This document shows positions 34,672-45,126 of a stretch of DNA of 64,000 nucleotides, in pieces. The stretch's first letter is position 1, and the number at the start of each line of letters is the position of its first letter. The notes beneath the pieces were generated by a model. It was not told the DNA's origin. It saw only the letters and a program-made list of their open reading frames with translations, and searched no databases. A program made the translations under genes and the position numbers. Origin of the DNA: Setomelanomma holmii (Eukaryota > Ascomycota > Dothideomycetes > Pleosporales > Phaeosphaeriaceae); NCBI GenBank assembly GCA_010015745.1, contig ML978226.1, positions 62,001 through 126,000 of the forward strand, written 5' to 3'.

Positions 34672-35295
34672 CTATTTCGAGCAAGTGCCATCCTCATCAG
34701 ATCCAGCTGTCGTTGCGCTTGCAGTGTAGTGTGCGAACTCGTCGTCCCCGTGGATGGGTTGCATGTTGTCCGACGAGGATCGTGCGCCGTCGGAGGTATC
34801 TTCTGGAGTGAAGATGCTAGCATCTCGGACGTTGTCGGGAGTGTCAAGTGTCTTCTGAACCTGGACAGGGCTGATCGGGTCGTGAAAGCCAACTTTTTCG
34901 CCCAACGGGACAGCCTTCTCGATATCGTGTTCTGTGCTCTTCTCGTCTTTGGTCATGTCCTCGTTTGCCCATCGTTGAGCGCTGCGTTTGACAAGGCACT
35001 CTAGAACCCGGATAGTGATGTACATTGAGAAGCATCCTTGGAGTGACAGATAAAGAAACCAAGCCCAGGGGTTGCTCCCGAGGACCTCGTGCGGAAATAT
35101 CAAGAAGAGGATAAGGTTACAGAGAGTACCGCATCCGAAGGAGAAGGCGCTCATCGAAAGCATGGAGTACACGCGTTCGCGTCCGCGTCGATACGAAACA
35201 TCCTCCATGTTGATGATTGCTGATGTGTTTGGAGATTCGAGGTGTCGGAAGTCTTCCGCGTGGCTTAGATAATATCGATTGCGATGTGCGAGCAA
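34672..35295 (-). CDS. Hypothetical membrane protein
   Basis: Intronless, 207 aa from MLAHRNRYYLSH; a later Met (MEDVSYRRGRE) is an alternative start. Two hydrophobic segments follow (about 50-70, SFGCGTLCNLILFLIF; about 78-100, AWFLYLSLQGCFSMYITI). Then comes a charged, Ser/Thr/Asp-rich tail that is probably disordered. No family was recognised. Confidence 0.55.
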   Translation of the reverse strand: MLAHRNRYYLSHAEDFRHLESPNTSAIINMEDVSYRRGRERVYSMLSMSAFSFGCGTLCNLILFLIFPHEVLGSNPWAWFLYLSLQGCFSMYITIRVLECLVKRSAQRWANEDMTKDEKSTEHDIEKAVPLGEKVGFHDPISPVQVQKTLDTPDNVRDASIFTPEDTSDGARSSSDNMQPIHGDDEFAHYTASATTAGSDEDGTCSK

Positions 35296-36857
35296 AATGG
35301 AGGGCGGTGAATGAGGTAGAGTAGAGGGAAGAGAGGGATCAGAGGAAAGAATATGGAGGGCGCATGAAGAGGATACATGTCTAGGGCGAGTATAGTTGTC
35401 GGAGCACGATTCTTGGGTCAGAAGAGGGGAAAGAGCAGGTTGCCCGCTTTCTTGAGGCTACTGCGACCCAGACCCAGTCATAAAGGACATCTGAACTACA
35501 ATCGTGGTCGATATGGAAGTCATACTTGTGCCTTAATAGACTCGGGAAGTTCGGTACCAATGCGCCATGCTCTTGATTAACAATAGCCCAGGGGAAATAA
35601 CAGTACACAGAAACGGAGGTCAGATGATGAGGTCGACAACTTCTGGGTCCTTAGAAATGATTGCTTTGGATATGCTGGCTCGGTGCCACTGGAAGGTCAA
35701 CACAAGTCGAATAGTCAATTCTGGTGAGCTTGCTGCCCACCCCGCCTCGCGAGTGGTTGCGAGAACCGACGGAGCAGCATGCGATGACCGTGGCTTCGGT
35801 GAAAGATCTGGACATCGCTCGACCAGCCGGACGCGGACTCGCGCGCGCAGGAAAGCGCGTAAAAATTCTCCATATCGCGGATGAGTTATATTTCGACGAG
35901 AATAGTGTCGTCACGAGCGGAGGATGTGCCGTGCAGAGGCCGTCCTCGCAGCGCTGAGCATTCGGTTTGAGAATTTACTGGGGCGCTAGTCTGGAAAAGA
36001 ACTAGTTATCCTTTCCGACGTGCAGGTGTAGATGGACACCCTCCATCAACGCGTGAATTCTCTACAACAACCCATTGTAGGCGAACACAAGGCTCATTTT
36101 GCCGCACCGAAAGCACCTCGTCGCGTTCCCAAGTCGATCGAAACATGCACTCGTGGCGATTGCTCGAAACATTCAGTGGTGAGACGTCAAAGGCTTGAGG
36201 ATGTGACGATCTGCGACACGGGAGCGATGTGACGGCTGTGATCGTCAGGCACAGGGTACCTCAAGAGTCGACAATTACTTAACGGTTGCACTCCCAAGCC
36301 TTTCTTCCAAGAACTCTTCTTTTCTTCTTTCCTGACATTGGGGGTCCTCGCTTGGCCCAGTTTCAGGTCGCCTCCAATTGCCCTTCGGCTCCAATTCGGG
36401 AGCAGGACCCGCGGCACTCCGTCTTCAGATCGGCCTCATGCTGCACAGCCTCGATAATAGTGGAAGCGATATGCACAAGTACTGCATTTGGCAGAATTCG
36501 CAGTGTTGCATATGATCTCGCGCAGCAGTTCATTTCCTTCTTCAGTCACGCTAGCCAAGCGACGGAAAGCGGAGACCAAGTCCGCACCTGCATATCTGAG
36601 GCTTGAACACTTCGACTGTACAACTCTACAAATACTAAAAATACAGCATTAGTATAATATAACCATCAAGATGCGCGTGTTTGCACGACTTCAGCGAGCT
36701 CATCGAGCGCAATGTGCATCTTTGAGTCACACAATCCAACTACCTCTACCATATCCATCGAACCTTGCTCGACATCACAGATTGGCCAATGAACATAACA
36801 TCCTCATCTTCAAGTAACATGCTCTCAGCTACTCTACAACCATCAGGACATCTACAG
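35296..36857. other. Intergenic 1.56 kb upstream of the ATPase fragment
   Basis: Searched by eye for the missing front half of the Ca2+-ATPase (TGES and DKTGT motifs, early membrane helices). None is present on either strand. Only short unrelated frames occur, and no transposon ends were recognised. Confidence 0.45.
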
Positions 36858-38476
36858 GTATAGCACCTCTGGATGGAGAACAAGCTAAGCGCATTGCTTC
36901 GACAAATGACGAATATGCCAGCCAGTCTCTTCGCACGATTGGCCTTGTGTACAGAGACTTTCCCCAATGGCCTCCACGCGGCACAGAAAATTCTGATGAT
37001 CCTACCCTGGCCGCTGATCTTGGGGCACTACTCGGAGACATGACTTTCATTGGAGTTGTCGGCATACAGGATCCGTTGAGACTCGGTGTACCCCAGGCTG
37101 TTGCGAAAGCCAGACATGCTGGAGTCATCACCCGCATGGTCACTGGCGACAATATACTAACTGCTAAGGCTATCGCAACTGATTGCGGCATCTACACCGA
37201 TGGCCTCGTGATGGAAGGTCCTGACTTCCGCAAGCTGAGCGATGAAAACATGGATGCTATCCTGCTACGGCTGCAAGTCCTTGCCAGATCATCACCAGAG
37301 GACAAACGTGTCTTGGTTACTAGGCTGCGCAAACTTGGCGGAGTTGTTGCTGTCACCGGCGACGGAACCAACGATGGTCCAGCCTTGAAAGCTGCCGATA
37401 TTGGCTTCAGCATGGGCATAGCAGGTATATTCGATCCATCAGGCTTGCGACTCGGTTACTAAGACACCCTTGTAGGTACGGAAGTGGCTAAGGAAGCGTC
37501 GGCAATCATTCTCATGGACGACAATTTCTCGTCCATCTTGACTGCACTGATGTGGGGTCGTGCGGTGAACGATGCGGTGCAGAAGTTCCTGCAATTTCAG
37601 ATCACCGTTAACATCACTGCCATGGTCGTTGCTTTCATATCTGCCCTCGAAGACCCCGAAATGCGCTCAGTCCTTACCGCTGTGCAGCTGCTCTGGATCA
37701 ACCTCTTCATGCATTTTTACGCATTGATGGTAGGCCACAGTTGTACTAATAGGAATCTTAGGGACTCACTCGCCGCTCTCTCACTGTCCACTGACGCTCC
37801 AACCGACGAGATCCTAGATCGGCCACCAACCCCACGCAAAGCATCCATCATCAGCATCACCATGTGGAAGATGATCATCGGTCAAGCTATCTTCCAGGTC
37901 ATCACAACTTTCATTCTCCATTTCGCCGGTCCCAAGCCTCTGCCCTACCCCGAGAACGAAATGCGCTCCATGAGCTTCAATATGTTCGTCTGGCTCCAGA
38001 TCTTCAACCAGTACAACAATCGTCGTCTCGACAACAAGCTCAACATCTTCGTCGGCATTCACAAGAATTACTACTTCATAGCTATGAACATCATCATGGT
38101 CAGCGCCCAAATACTCATTGCGATGTACGGCTCAACTGCCTTCAGCATCGTGCGTATCAATGGCAACCAGTGGGCAATCTCCGTCGTCGTCGCTGTTCTG
38201 TGCATCCCATGGGGCTGCTGCGTCCGCCTATTCCCGGATCGATGGTTGGAAATGGGCGCGGAGTTCTTTGGCAAGCCATTTGTTATCGTGTATCGTCCGC
38301 TGGCTAGATTCACGGACCGTGTCTTCACGAAGCTTAGGTCGTTAAGGAAGAATAAGAAAGGTGAGGAGGATGTTAGTGAGACTGCCTCGCAAAATGAAGG
38401 AAGCTGGATTGATAGAGGAAAAGGTCCGATGCAGACGGATAGAGTCAGTGGGGACGCTGAGAAGGGCGTCATGTAG
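36858..38476 (+). pseudogene. P-type Ca2+-ATPase (PMC1/PMCA type), 5'-truncated
   Basis: The sequence joins the family in the nucleotide-binding domain (EYASQSLRTIGLVYRDFPQWPP). It runs through MVTGDNILTAKAIA, the hinge VTGDGTNDGPALK and the last six membrane helices to a charged tail ending DAEKGVM. The actuator domain, helices 1-4, the phosphorylated Asp loop (DKTGT) and most of the N domain are absent, and no ATG suits the fragment, so it cannot pump. The first intron (37425-37475) is a normal 51-nt GT-AG intron. The second (37711-37761, also 51 nt, perfect TACTAAT branch, CTTAG end) has GC in place of GT; using it restores NLFM/DSLAALSLSTDAPT. Intact relatives load Ca2+ into the vacuole or export it. 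The fragment may be a duplication remnant. Confidence 0.75.
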
Positions 38477-38681
38477 ATGGCCAGGGTAGTAAAGCTACAA
38501 GAGAAAGGAAACCGTATGATGTAGGTGATGAGGTACACGCAGCGGCGTTAGGAGACTTGGACAGAGCTCGCTTAATGCGCTTGAGCCAGGGAAGTTTGTT
38601 ATAACTCGCACAATACGCTTGCGATTGAATACCAGAAGTAAGACGTTCCAATGGTGCTTGCTGTTGTTTCTTGCAAGGTGA

Positions 38682-39428
38682 GTGTGCTCCTTCCCTTCCC
38701 CACAAGGTCGGGTCAGCGGTGAACATGATCGCACCATGGTCGCTTCTTTCACCCGATTAAGTGTTTCCCTCGAGGGCGCACATCTTGCACCGCAGAAATG
38801 GGCAGAGTATACGATCAGGTTCACGAAAATTACGAGTCTGGTACTCGGATGCCGTGAAGACGCGATGACATGGGAACGAATACGATACCAATTCCGCCGT
38901 TCGTTCTCAAGGAGATTCTTTCCAGCCCTAACAATGAGAAATATTCAGCTGTTATCAATGCACGGATGGATTTTGCAAGGAGCCGACTTCGCGGATCTTC
39001 AGATTCGCTTTCCCAGTCTAAACACGCTTCAGCTCGATAACATGGCTATCTGGATCCAAGATGAGGGTTCTGGGAAGGAGACGTCCGCGCTGTGGCTCAG
39101 TGTCGCACAACAAATCAACCTAGACTTCTGCTCAGCTTGTCAACTGGTCTTCGGAAAGAGACCGTTAATGGACTTCCAGGGTAATTTGAATGCGAAATCC
39201 TCAAGCTATATGCTTGAAGGAGACGACCTTGCGAGCACTCGTGTCCTGAAACGACCAGCCCTGGACGTATTGATAAAGACATCGCATGCTACTCACTCTG
39301 ACCATGACAAAATTGGATTTTCTTCAAAGTCGGTGAAGCATGAAAGAACAGGTCAGCCGTTGCATAAGAGAGCAATTCATCGCGTTCATTTTTTGGGGTA
39401 TGGCTGGAAGCAAGCACGAGGACGATGA
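38682..39428 (+). CDS. Hypothetical protein, LRR/F-box-associated-like
   Basis: 248 aa without introns; a second Met (MVASFTRLS) is an alternative start. The middle has leucine-rich spacing (RNIQLLSMHGWILQG, FPSLNTLQLDNM) like that seen C-terminal to fungal F-boxes, but no F-box is present, so it may be a partial gene. The last 30 residues are basic and look less protein-like; the neighbouring frame stays open to 39633, so a 3' intron or frameshift is possible. Confidence 0.4.
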   Translation: MCSFPSPQGRVSGEHDRTMVASFTRLSVSLEGAHLAPQKWAEYTIRFTKITSLVLGCREDAMTWERIRYQFRRSFSRRFFPALTMRNIQLLSMHGWILQGADFADLQIRFPSLNTLQLDNMAIWIQDEGSGKETSALWLSVAQQINLDFCSACQLVFGKRPLMDFQGNLNAKSSSYMLEGDDLASTRVLKRPALDVLIKTSHATHSDHDKIGFSSKSVKHERTGQPLHKRAIHRVHFLGYGWKQARGR

Positions 39429-39680
39429 CAAGCCGACTGTCAACCAAAGTGGAGACGCCGGGGATGACAGTAATACAACATCAAGTGTTTTCCGGGAGTT
39501 ACGTAGAGATGTGAGATCTCTCGCGCCTCATTCCGCGTTCTTCGCAGCCAATGAAGCATTCATACTACTTAAGGGAACTTGCGTAGTCAGTGAGACTTCG
39601 AGACCGCGTCATGTAGTCAGTTGCTCCGGATAGGCCCTCCTAAACCTCCAGCACTTTGCACAGGATTAAATACTTCACAA

Positions 39681-40448
39681 TCAAAACCTCCAACCAATTT
39701 TTTCACCCTCTCTCTCGAACCCCTCCCTCGCCCGTCGCAACACCTGATCCTCATAACCCACCCTAACTTCCCACCTAACCGCACTCCCCATCGCCATGAC
39801 CATCCCCCCACCCCTCCCCTCCTCCCACATCTCCGTCACCCTCACGCCCTTATACCCCTTGATCAACCCACGCATAACGCTTTCCGCGCGCTCCCTCGCC
39901 TCCCGTCTGCCTACAAACGTCCCAACTAACGTTGCGGTGGCTGCGTTGCCCTTGAATTCCCCAATCCCAGGTGCGATCTGCGTGAGTGGACCGTGCGATG
40001 TGAGTGTATATACGGGGCTGGGGAGGGCGTCGTATACATCTTTATTTACCTCCCTCAGCACACGCAGAACAGTGTATATGCCGCGCTGTCCCTCGACGAC
40101 AAAGCAACCAAACCCACGCTCGGTAAATTCGTGATTCGGTTCCACGGCGCCCCATACGTCTTCGATCTCCCTTAACATAGCCAGTTTATCAATCGCGTTC
40201 GGCGAGTTGCTGACTACATTCTCGATATTGGGGAGGAGGTGTGAGAAGGATGTCGCGGGGCCGTGGAGGGTGAAAGTGTCGGTGTGCGGGGTGGTGATGC
40301 TGAGGTAGAAGATTGTGTACGGGGCGAGCGGGGGTGTGGTGAAGATATCGGTGGGTTTGGTGGGGTTGGTGTGCGTGTGGAGGGTGGGCGTGGAGCTGAA
40401 GGGGTCGGGTTCGAAGTAGAGGTCGAAGTCTTGGTCGGGGGAGGACAT
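39681..40448 (-). CDS. Hypothetical protein, unknown family
   Basis: 255 aa from MSSPDQDFDLYFEPDPF. An in-frame upstream Met at 40679 adds 77 residues of low-quality sequence including a simple repeat, so the downstream start is preferred. The body has regular alternation of hydrophobic and polar residues (YTIFYLSITT, GCFVVEGQRGIYTVLRVLREV) and looks like a compact alpha/beta fold. No motif was recognised. It lies tail-to-tail with the preceding hypothetical gene. Confidence 0.6.
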   Translation of the reverse strand: MSSPDQDFDLYFEPDPFSSTPTLHTHTNPTKPTDIFTTPPLAPYTIFYLSITTPHTDTFTLHGPATSFSHLLPNIENVVSNSPNAIDKLAMLREIEDVWGAVEPNHEFTERGFGCFVVEGQRGIYTVLRVLREVNKDVYDALPSPVYTLTSHGPLTQIAPGIGEFKGNAATATLVGTFVGRREARERAESVMRGLIKGYKGVRVTEMWEEGRGGGMVMAMGSAVRWEVRVGYEDQVLRRAREGFEREGEKIGWRF

Positions 40449-40470
40449 GGTGGTGTGTGAGGAGGGAGTT

Positions 40471-40500
40471 AAAGATGTGGGAAGATGTGGGAAGATGTGG
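40471..40500. repeat. Three tandem copies of a 10-bp unit
   Basis: The decamer (A/G)AAGATGTGG is repeated three times in a row, just upstream of the start at 40448. It is probably simple polymerase slippage. Confidence 0.7.
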
Positions 40501-41004
40501 TTGATTGAAACTTTGTGGTTTTGGAGATCGAAATGTGGCTGAGTATGTTGCTGTTGATGTGGTTGAAAGCTCGAAAGATACATGGCTTGCAGAGCAGTAA
40601 TATAGAGGATTGTAACGTGGCCGTTCGCAAGCTGACTTTTAGTCGAGCATGGTAAAGGCCAGGTGAGAGTGCGGAACACATGTGATATTGTTGAGCCGCG
40701 CTTTGACCGCCACGAACCGTGGGTGTTCGTTCAGGACTTGTTTTGATTGACGTGCTTTGCAGCACTGCGGTCCTTGTAGTCGCCAGGCTGGTCCATGGTA
40801 GAATGAAACGTTCTAGAACCAAGAGACAAAGACTTCGGTATAGTAACAATGAAACATGATTTGGTATCTGCCACAGAGTCGAGGACTATTACTCACATCG
40901 TACAATTGCCGATGCCGCTTTTGACCTCCTTATTGAACACCCAAGCGCCATGGAAATGCAATGTATATCATGCTCATTCCCATCCATCATGCAACTTTAC
41001 TGCT
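40501..41004. other. Intergenic upstream/3' region
   Basis: Nothing recognised between the decamer repeat and the EBP2 stop. Confidence 0.45.
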
Positions 41005-42277
41005 TCATCGCTTCTTCATCCTGACACTCTTGCCCGGCCGCTTCGACCCTCCTGTCGGCTTGCCCTTCATCCTCTTCGCTGAAAAGCCCCGACCATCAGC
41101 TGTAGACTCGGCAGTGTTGCTCTTGGCGTGCCTCTTCTTGCCGCCGAAGCCATACTTCTGGTCCTTCTTTGCGCGCTTGGTATCGGGCTTACCGTCGCTT
41201 CTCCGGCGGTCGGCTGGCTTGGTGTCATTATCGAGCGCGATGTCGAAGAGGTCTTCTTCCTTCTCGTTACCAATCTCTGCGCCTTGTCGTTCTGGTCATA
41301 TGTTAGCAACTTTTCGATGTCTGACAGAGCGCGATTGACATACTCCTCTTGAGTAGATTGATCTTCTCAATCGTGTCCTTCTTTTCCTTCGCACGTTCCT
41401 GCATCTTCGCAACCTGGACCTGTTTGCCAAACTTCTTCAAGTCCCTTTGTTTCCTCGCCTCAGCAGCTGCCTTCTTGCCCGCTGCCTCGTCGATCAACTT
41501 CTGCTTGATCTTGCCCATGTGCTCGTCGCTCTTTACCATCTCCGCGAAGTAGTCTGCCGGCCGTGAGAAGCCGACGCCCTCCTTCTTGAGTTTCTTCCGT
41601 GCATCCTTGACTGCAGACAGACTTTGCTTGTAGAACGCGAGCTCGCGATTGAGGTCATCTTCGACGTCCGGGATGTCTACGGGCTCATCGGTAACCACGG
41701 ACTGGTATTCTGAGAAGGCGAGTTTGGAGTACGGGAGCTGTATCCGGTTCAAGGCTGCGGTGAGGGCTGCGGTGTTGTTGATTGTGAGGCGCTGATGTGG
41801 TATAATATCGCCTTTATCTTCGGATGCTAATGACTCAATGTCTGACAGCGGGATGTCGTCCTCGTCGTCATCTTCTTCTGCTTCCGCATCCTCATCGTCC
41901 GCACGCTCCTCTTCTCGCAGCTCCTCCTCATCCGAGCTGATATCGCTTTCGCTGTCCTCAAGATGCGAGAGGTCTAATGCGGGTCGCTCTGGCATATCGT
42001 CGTCCTCGTCCTCGCTGCCTTCGGTCTCCCACTCAGGCTCTTTGACTGCCGGCGCTGGCTTTTTATCCTTCTTCGACTTTTTCGCCTTGCCATTGACCTT
42101 GACCTCGACCTCATCCAACGGCACACCACCGTCCACTTCCTCATCTTCGTCCTCCGTCTGCGGCTTGCTCTTCTCTTTGCGCTTCCTCGCTTCTTTCTCC
42201 TGCTTGCGCTGCTTCTCGAGCTTGAAGTTTCGGCCTTTTTCGCTGTCGAGCGCGGACTTGAGCTTACTTTTCGCCAT
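41005..42277 (-). CDS. EBP2: rRNA-processing protein Ebp2
   Basis: Two exons (42277-41344 and 41291-41005) give 406 aa. The N-terminal half is charged: Lys-rich, then long Glu/Asp tracts (for example SESDISSDEEELREEE). The Ebp2 core begins near HQRLTINNTAALTAALNRI and includes LPYSKLAFSEYQSVV, DDLNRELAFYKQSL and GVGFSRPADYFAEMVKSD. It is followed by a helical KQ-rich part (KKFGKQVQVAKMQERAKEKK) and a basic tail (KYGFGGKKRHAKSN ... RPGKSVRMKKR). Ebp2 acts in the nucleolus in 27SA pre-rRNA processing for 60S subunits. The intron site is fixed by the join LLKR/KRQGAEIGN. The start is the ATG of MAKSKLKSAL. Confidence 0.93.
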
Positions 42278-42620
42278 TGTGAGTTGGACAGAAGAGTCGC
42301 TGGACGTTGTAGCGTAATTTGATTTCGCTGTCGCAATGTGCAAGTTCTAACGTCAAGGTTCCAAAAATTATCTTAGAAGTTCGACATCTTGGCGCAGAAA
42401 AGTGTTAGCGTGGACGCTACTTCCACACCGCCCAACGTAACGGGCAAGAAGCCGCGGCCCGCATCACGTGGCTGCCGCGCGCCTAGCATTCACTCCTGCA
42501 CACTACGCGACAGCCCAGCGCGGAAAGAGCTGGGGGAATATCGGTCAAAACCTGGGAACTGATACATACTACCCGACTTGTCATTGATCGACAATCCTCC
42601 AAGCCAACCAGAAAGCCACA
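42278..42620. other. Divergent promoter of EBP2 and the HSBP1-like gene
   Basis: 343 bp between divergent starts, GC-rich with several CGCG-containing motifs. No gene was seen. Confidence 0.45.
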
Positions 42621-42971
42621 ATGGCAACCCCACGCCCCTCCACAGAACGCCTAGCAAGCGACAGCCTCGTACCCATCCCTCCCTGAATTCCCCACGTTTT
42701 CTCTAACCTTTACCGCAGTCCCTCAACTCCACTGCCGAAGGCTCCGGCGAACTCGCCGCCGTCGTCGACGATCTTCTGAACCAACTCAACACAAAGTTCT
42801 CCACCATCAGCAGCGAATTGTTGTCAAAGAGTAGGTCTCAAGACTTTGGAATGTAAACAAAATTGCAGAGCTGACGTGTAAATAGTGGACGATATGTCAC
42901 GGCGGCTCGACAATCTCGAAGCCACGATCCAAGCTGGAGAGGGTGGTAAGGGGTCTGGACCGTCAAAGTGA
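42621..42971 (+). CDS. HSBP1: Heat shock factor-binding protein 1 (HSBP1)-like
   Basis: Three small exons (42621-42668, 42719-42830, 42886-42971) give 81 aa. The centre matches the HSBP1 coiled coil: LAAVVDDLLNQLNTKFSTIS, then SKMDDMSRRLDNLEATI, with the MDDM...RRLDNLE block very close to the animal form. It should trimerise as a coiled coil. In animals HSBP1 binds the HSF1 trimer and also supports WASH-complex assembly; the role in this fungus is inferred. The intron sites keep frame across SL/SLNST and SK/MDDM. The gene is easily missed because no single exon exceeds 40 codons. Confidence 0.85.
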
Positions 42972-43311
42972 ATGTTCGCGATGGTTTGTGTTCGAATCTG
43001 ATACCAATCTGATGTGTTTGCAAACGTGTACATGTTGAACGTGTAGACTACTGGCTGGTTGTCTGGCTTGAGTGCGCCATAGACGTCTAATGACCTCAAT
43101 TAGAAAGACGCGTGCTCTGGGTATGAAGATTATATATGCACAACTGGTCGTGCGGTGTCGTTCTTATATTCATACAAAAGCTACACGTTCCGTGCGCCTG
43201 ATTTTGTCCCTTCGTGATGTGTGATCACATACTAACCATTCAGAAGTCCCATACGGGCTAACGCTAATGTGCAACATCTCCGCGTCTCGTCTAGTGAATT
43301 TCAATGAACAT
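42972..43311. other. Convergent 3' region
   Basis: 340 bp between the HSBP1-like and PDI stops. Nothing recognised. Confidence 0.45.
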
Positions 43312-44449
43312 CTACAACTCGCTCTTCTCCCCGGTGCCCAAGAATCTCTTCAAAATGTTACTCCTGCTCGTCAAGTCATCCAACTTCTCCTGCGCCAGGT
43401 TACCCTTTCCAATCAAGCCCTGAAGCCTGTTGAGCTCCTTCTGAGCATATTCCTTGTTCTTACCAGCCTTCTCGAACACCTTGACGTAGTACTGAGCATA
43501 TTTGTCCTGCAAGGTCTCAGCCAGCTTCTTTGCTTCCTCGGCGCCATCGGCATATGCGCCCTGGAACTTCTCGATGACGGTGTTGAAGGCCTCAATGGTG
43601 CCGCCGGTGGCATCGAGACCACCACCGACTGCGCGGTGAGTACCGGCATTGGCGTTCAGGAAGTCGATGAAGTCCTTCTCGGCGCGCGCACCCTCATATG
43701 GGAGAGGCTCCACGCTGCCCTTCTTGAAGTACTTGATAGTGGGGTAAGACTGGACGCCTTGTTCTTGGGCGAGGGCTTTGGCGTTTTCGGCTTCGGCGTC
43801 GACCTTTGCAATAAGGACGCTGGGTTCGGTGGCGAAGTCGCTCGCGAGGGTTTCCCAGATGGGTGCGAGTGTCTTGCAGTCTATTTAAAATAGTTAGCAT
43901 TGGCGTTGTTGTAGGGTCGTAGCAAGACATACGTCCGCACCAGGGAGCAGTAAAGGCAACAAGAACATCCTGGTCCTTGCCAACCTTCTGCTTGAAGCTC
44001 TGATCATCCAAGAACACAACATTGCTCGGCAACTTGCCCTTGACCTTAGGCTTGATGCTTGTCTTCTCTGTGATGAACTTGCTCAAGCTCTCTAGATCCC
44101 GTCCACCGCTGTAGTCTGTGGGTTTGTTGCTCTTGCCGTCGAACCACTTCAGGGTAGGGAAGCCTGAGACACCGTAGTCCTTGCCTAATGACTTGTGCTG
44201 GTCTGCGTCCACCTTCGCAACTGTGACTTTATCGGAGGCGTATGAGAAAACGGTGGCGAGCTCTTCGTAGACGGGAGCAAGGTTCTTGCAGTGGCCGCAC
44301 CACGGCGCGAAGAACTCTACGAGGGCGGGCTTGCCGGACTTGAGAACAACATCGCCAAAGTTCGACGGCGTGAGATCGAGTACAGCTTCGGCAGAGACGA
44401 GAGCTGGCAGCAGCGCGATTGCTGCGGGTATTAAGTTTTTGAAAAGCAT
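43312..44449 (-). CDS. tigA: ER protein disulfide isomerase, two thioredoxin domains plus ERp29-like domain
   Basis: Two exons (44449-43933 and 43880-43312) give 361 aa. The signal peptide is residues 1-20 (ending PALVSA). Domain a has the active site WCGHC at 50-54. Domain a' has a second WCGHC that spans the intron (WCG from exon 1, H split across the junction). The rest is the helical ERp29-type D domain found in the ERp38/P5-D proteins (A. niger TigA group). The enzyme forms and rearranges disulfides in the ER lumen. The C-terminus reads EKSEL, a non-canonical version of the H/KDEL retrieval signal. The ATG at 44449 is used because the upstream extension lacks an ATG. Another thioredoxin-fold gene lies 680 bases downstream on the same strand. 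Confidence 0.93.
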
Positions 44450-45126
44450 TGTGTGGGGTGTGTGAAGCTTCAATTCGAGATTGAGACCTCAGGATGTCAG
44501 AAGAGTGTGGTGTAGTGGGGAGCTGGAGAGCTATCTTCGTCCCGGCAGCGGCGAACTCTTGGCGCTCCGCGGTGAACGTGTCCTCTGTTGCGGTTTCAAA
44601 TTCTCAGCTCTGCCTTACAAATCGAACTTCAGCGAGTGACGTAGGCTAGTACATGCATTTCTCATCACACTTAGAAATGAATTTCTTTGAACAAGGCCAG
44701 GAATGGATCTGATTCGATTTGGCCCGAGGACGCCCACTATTGATTCCATGAACTAGTTGCGTTTGAGTCGATGAAACAAACCTAAAAGATCGAAAGTGTA
44801 TGGTTGTCCGATGATTGTGCGGCGTAGCATACACTTCTCTCAGTTCTCCCCAGATATCAGCGGACGATTTTCCATGCGTGCCGTCGTACTCAGTGCATAA
44901 CTTCTAGTAGATTTGCTCAAGTGCATTTGCTCAGATGCGTTTACTTAGGTGCGTTTACATTAGTGCGTTTGCTTAGGTGCATTTGCTCAGGTGCGTTTGC
45001 TTAGGTGTATTTGCTTTGGTGAATCATCCCATGTTGAGATAGTTCACACGTTCAATGTCGTTCTAAGTCCTGGGTATCAAAAACATGCTTCTATACACAC
45101 GCCGCCTACCCATTCTCCCGGGTCCC
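44450..45126. other. Intergenic with a minisatellite
   Basis: Upstream region of the PDI gene and 3' region of the thioredoxin gene. It contains the 14-bp tandem repeat listed separately. Otherwise nothing is seen. Confidence 0.5.
44911..45022. repeat. Minisatellite: eight copies of a 14-bp unit
   Basis: Eight direct copies of (A/G)TTTGCT(C/T)AGGTGC-like units occur without gaps from 44911 to 45022, each differing from the consensus by 0-4 bases. Variation sits mainly at positions 1, 6-8 and 10. The array is between the PDI and thioredoxin genes and does not overlap a coding exon. Confidence 0.85.

Noticed and set aside
39340..39633. Frame starting MKEQVSRCIREQF
   Set aside because: Overlaps the end of the gene at 38682 in another frame; could be a 3' extension after a frameshift, but no family evidence supports it as a separate gene.
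41838..42317. Long plus-strand Ser-rich open frame
   Set aside because: Antisense of the acidic part of EBP2; Ser-rich translations arise automatically opposite Glu/Asp-rich coding sequence.
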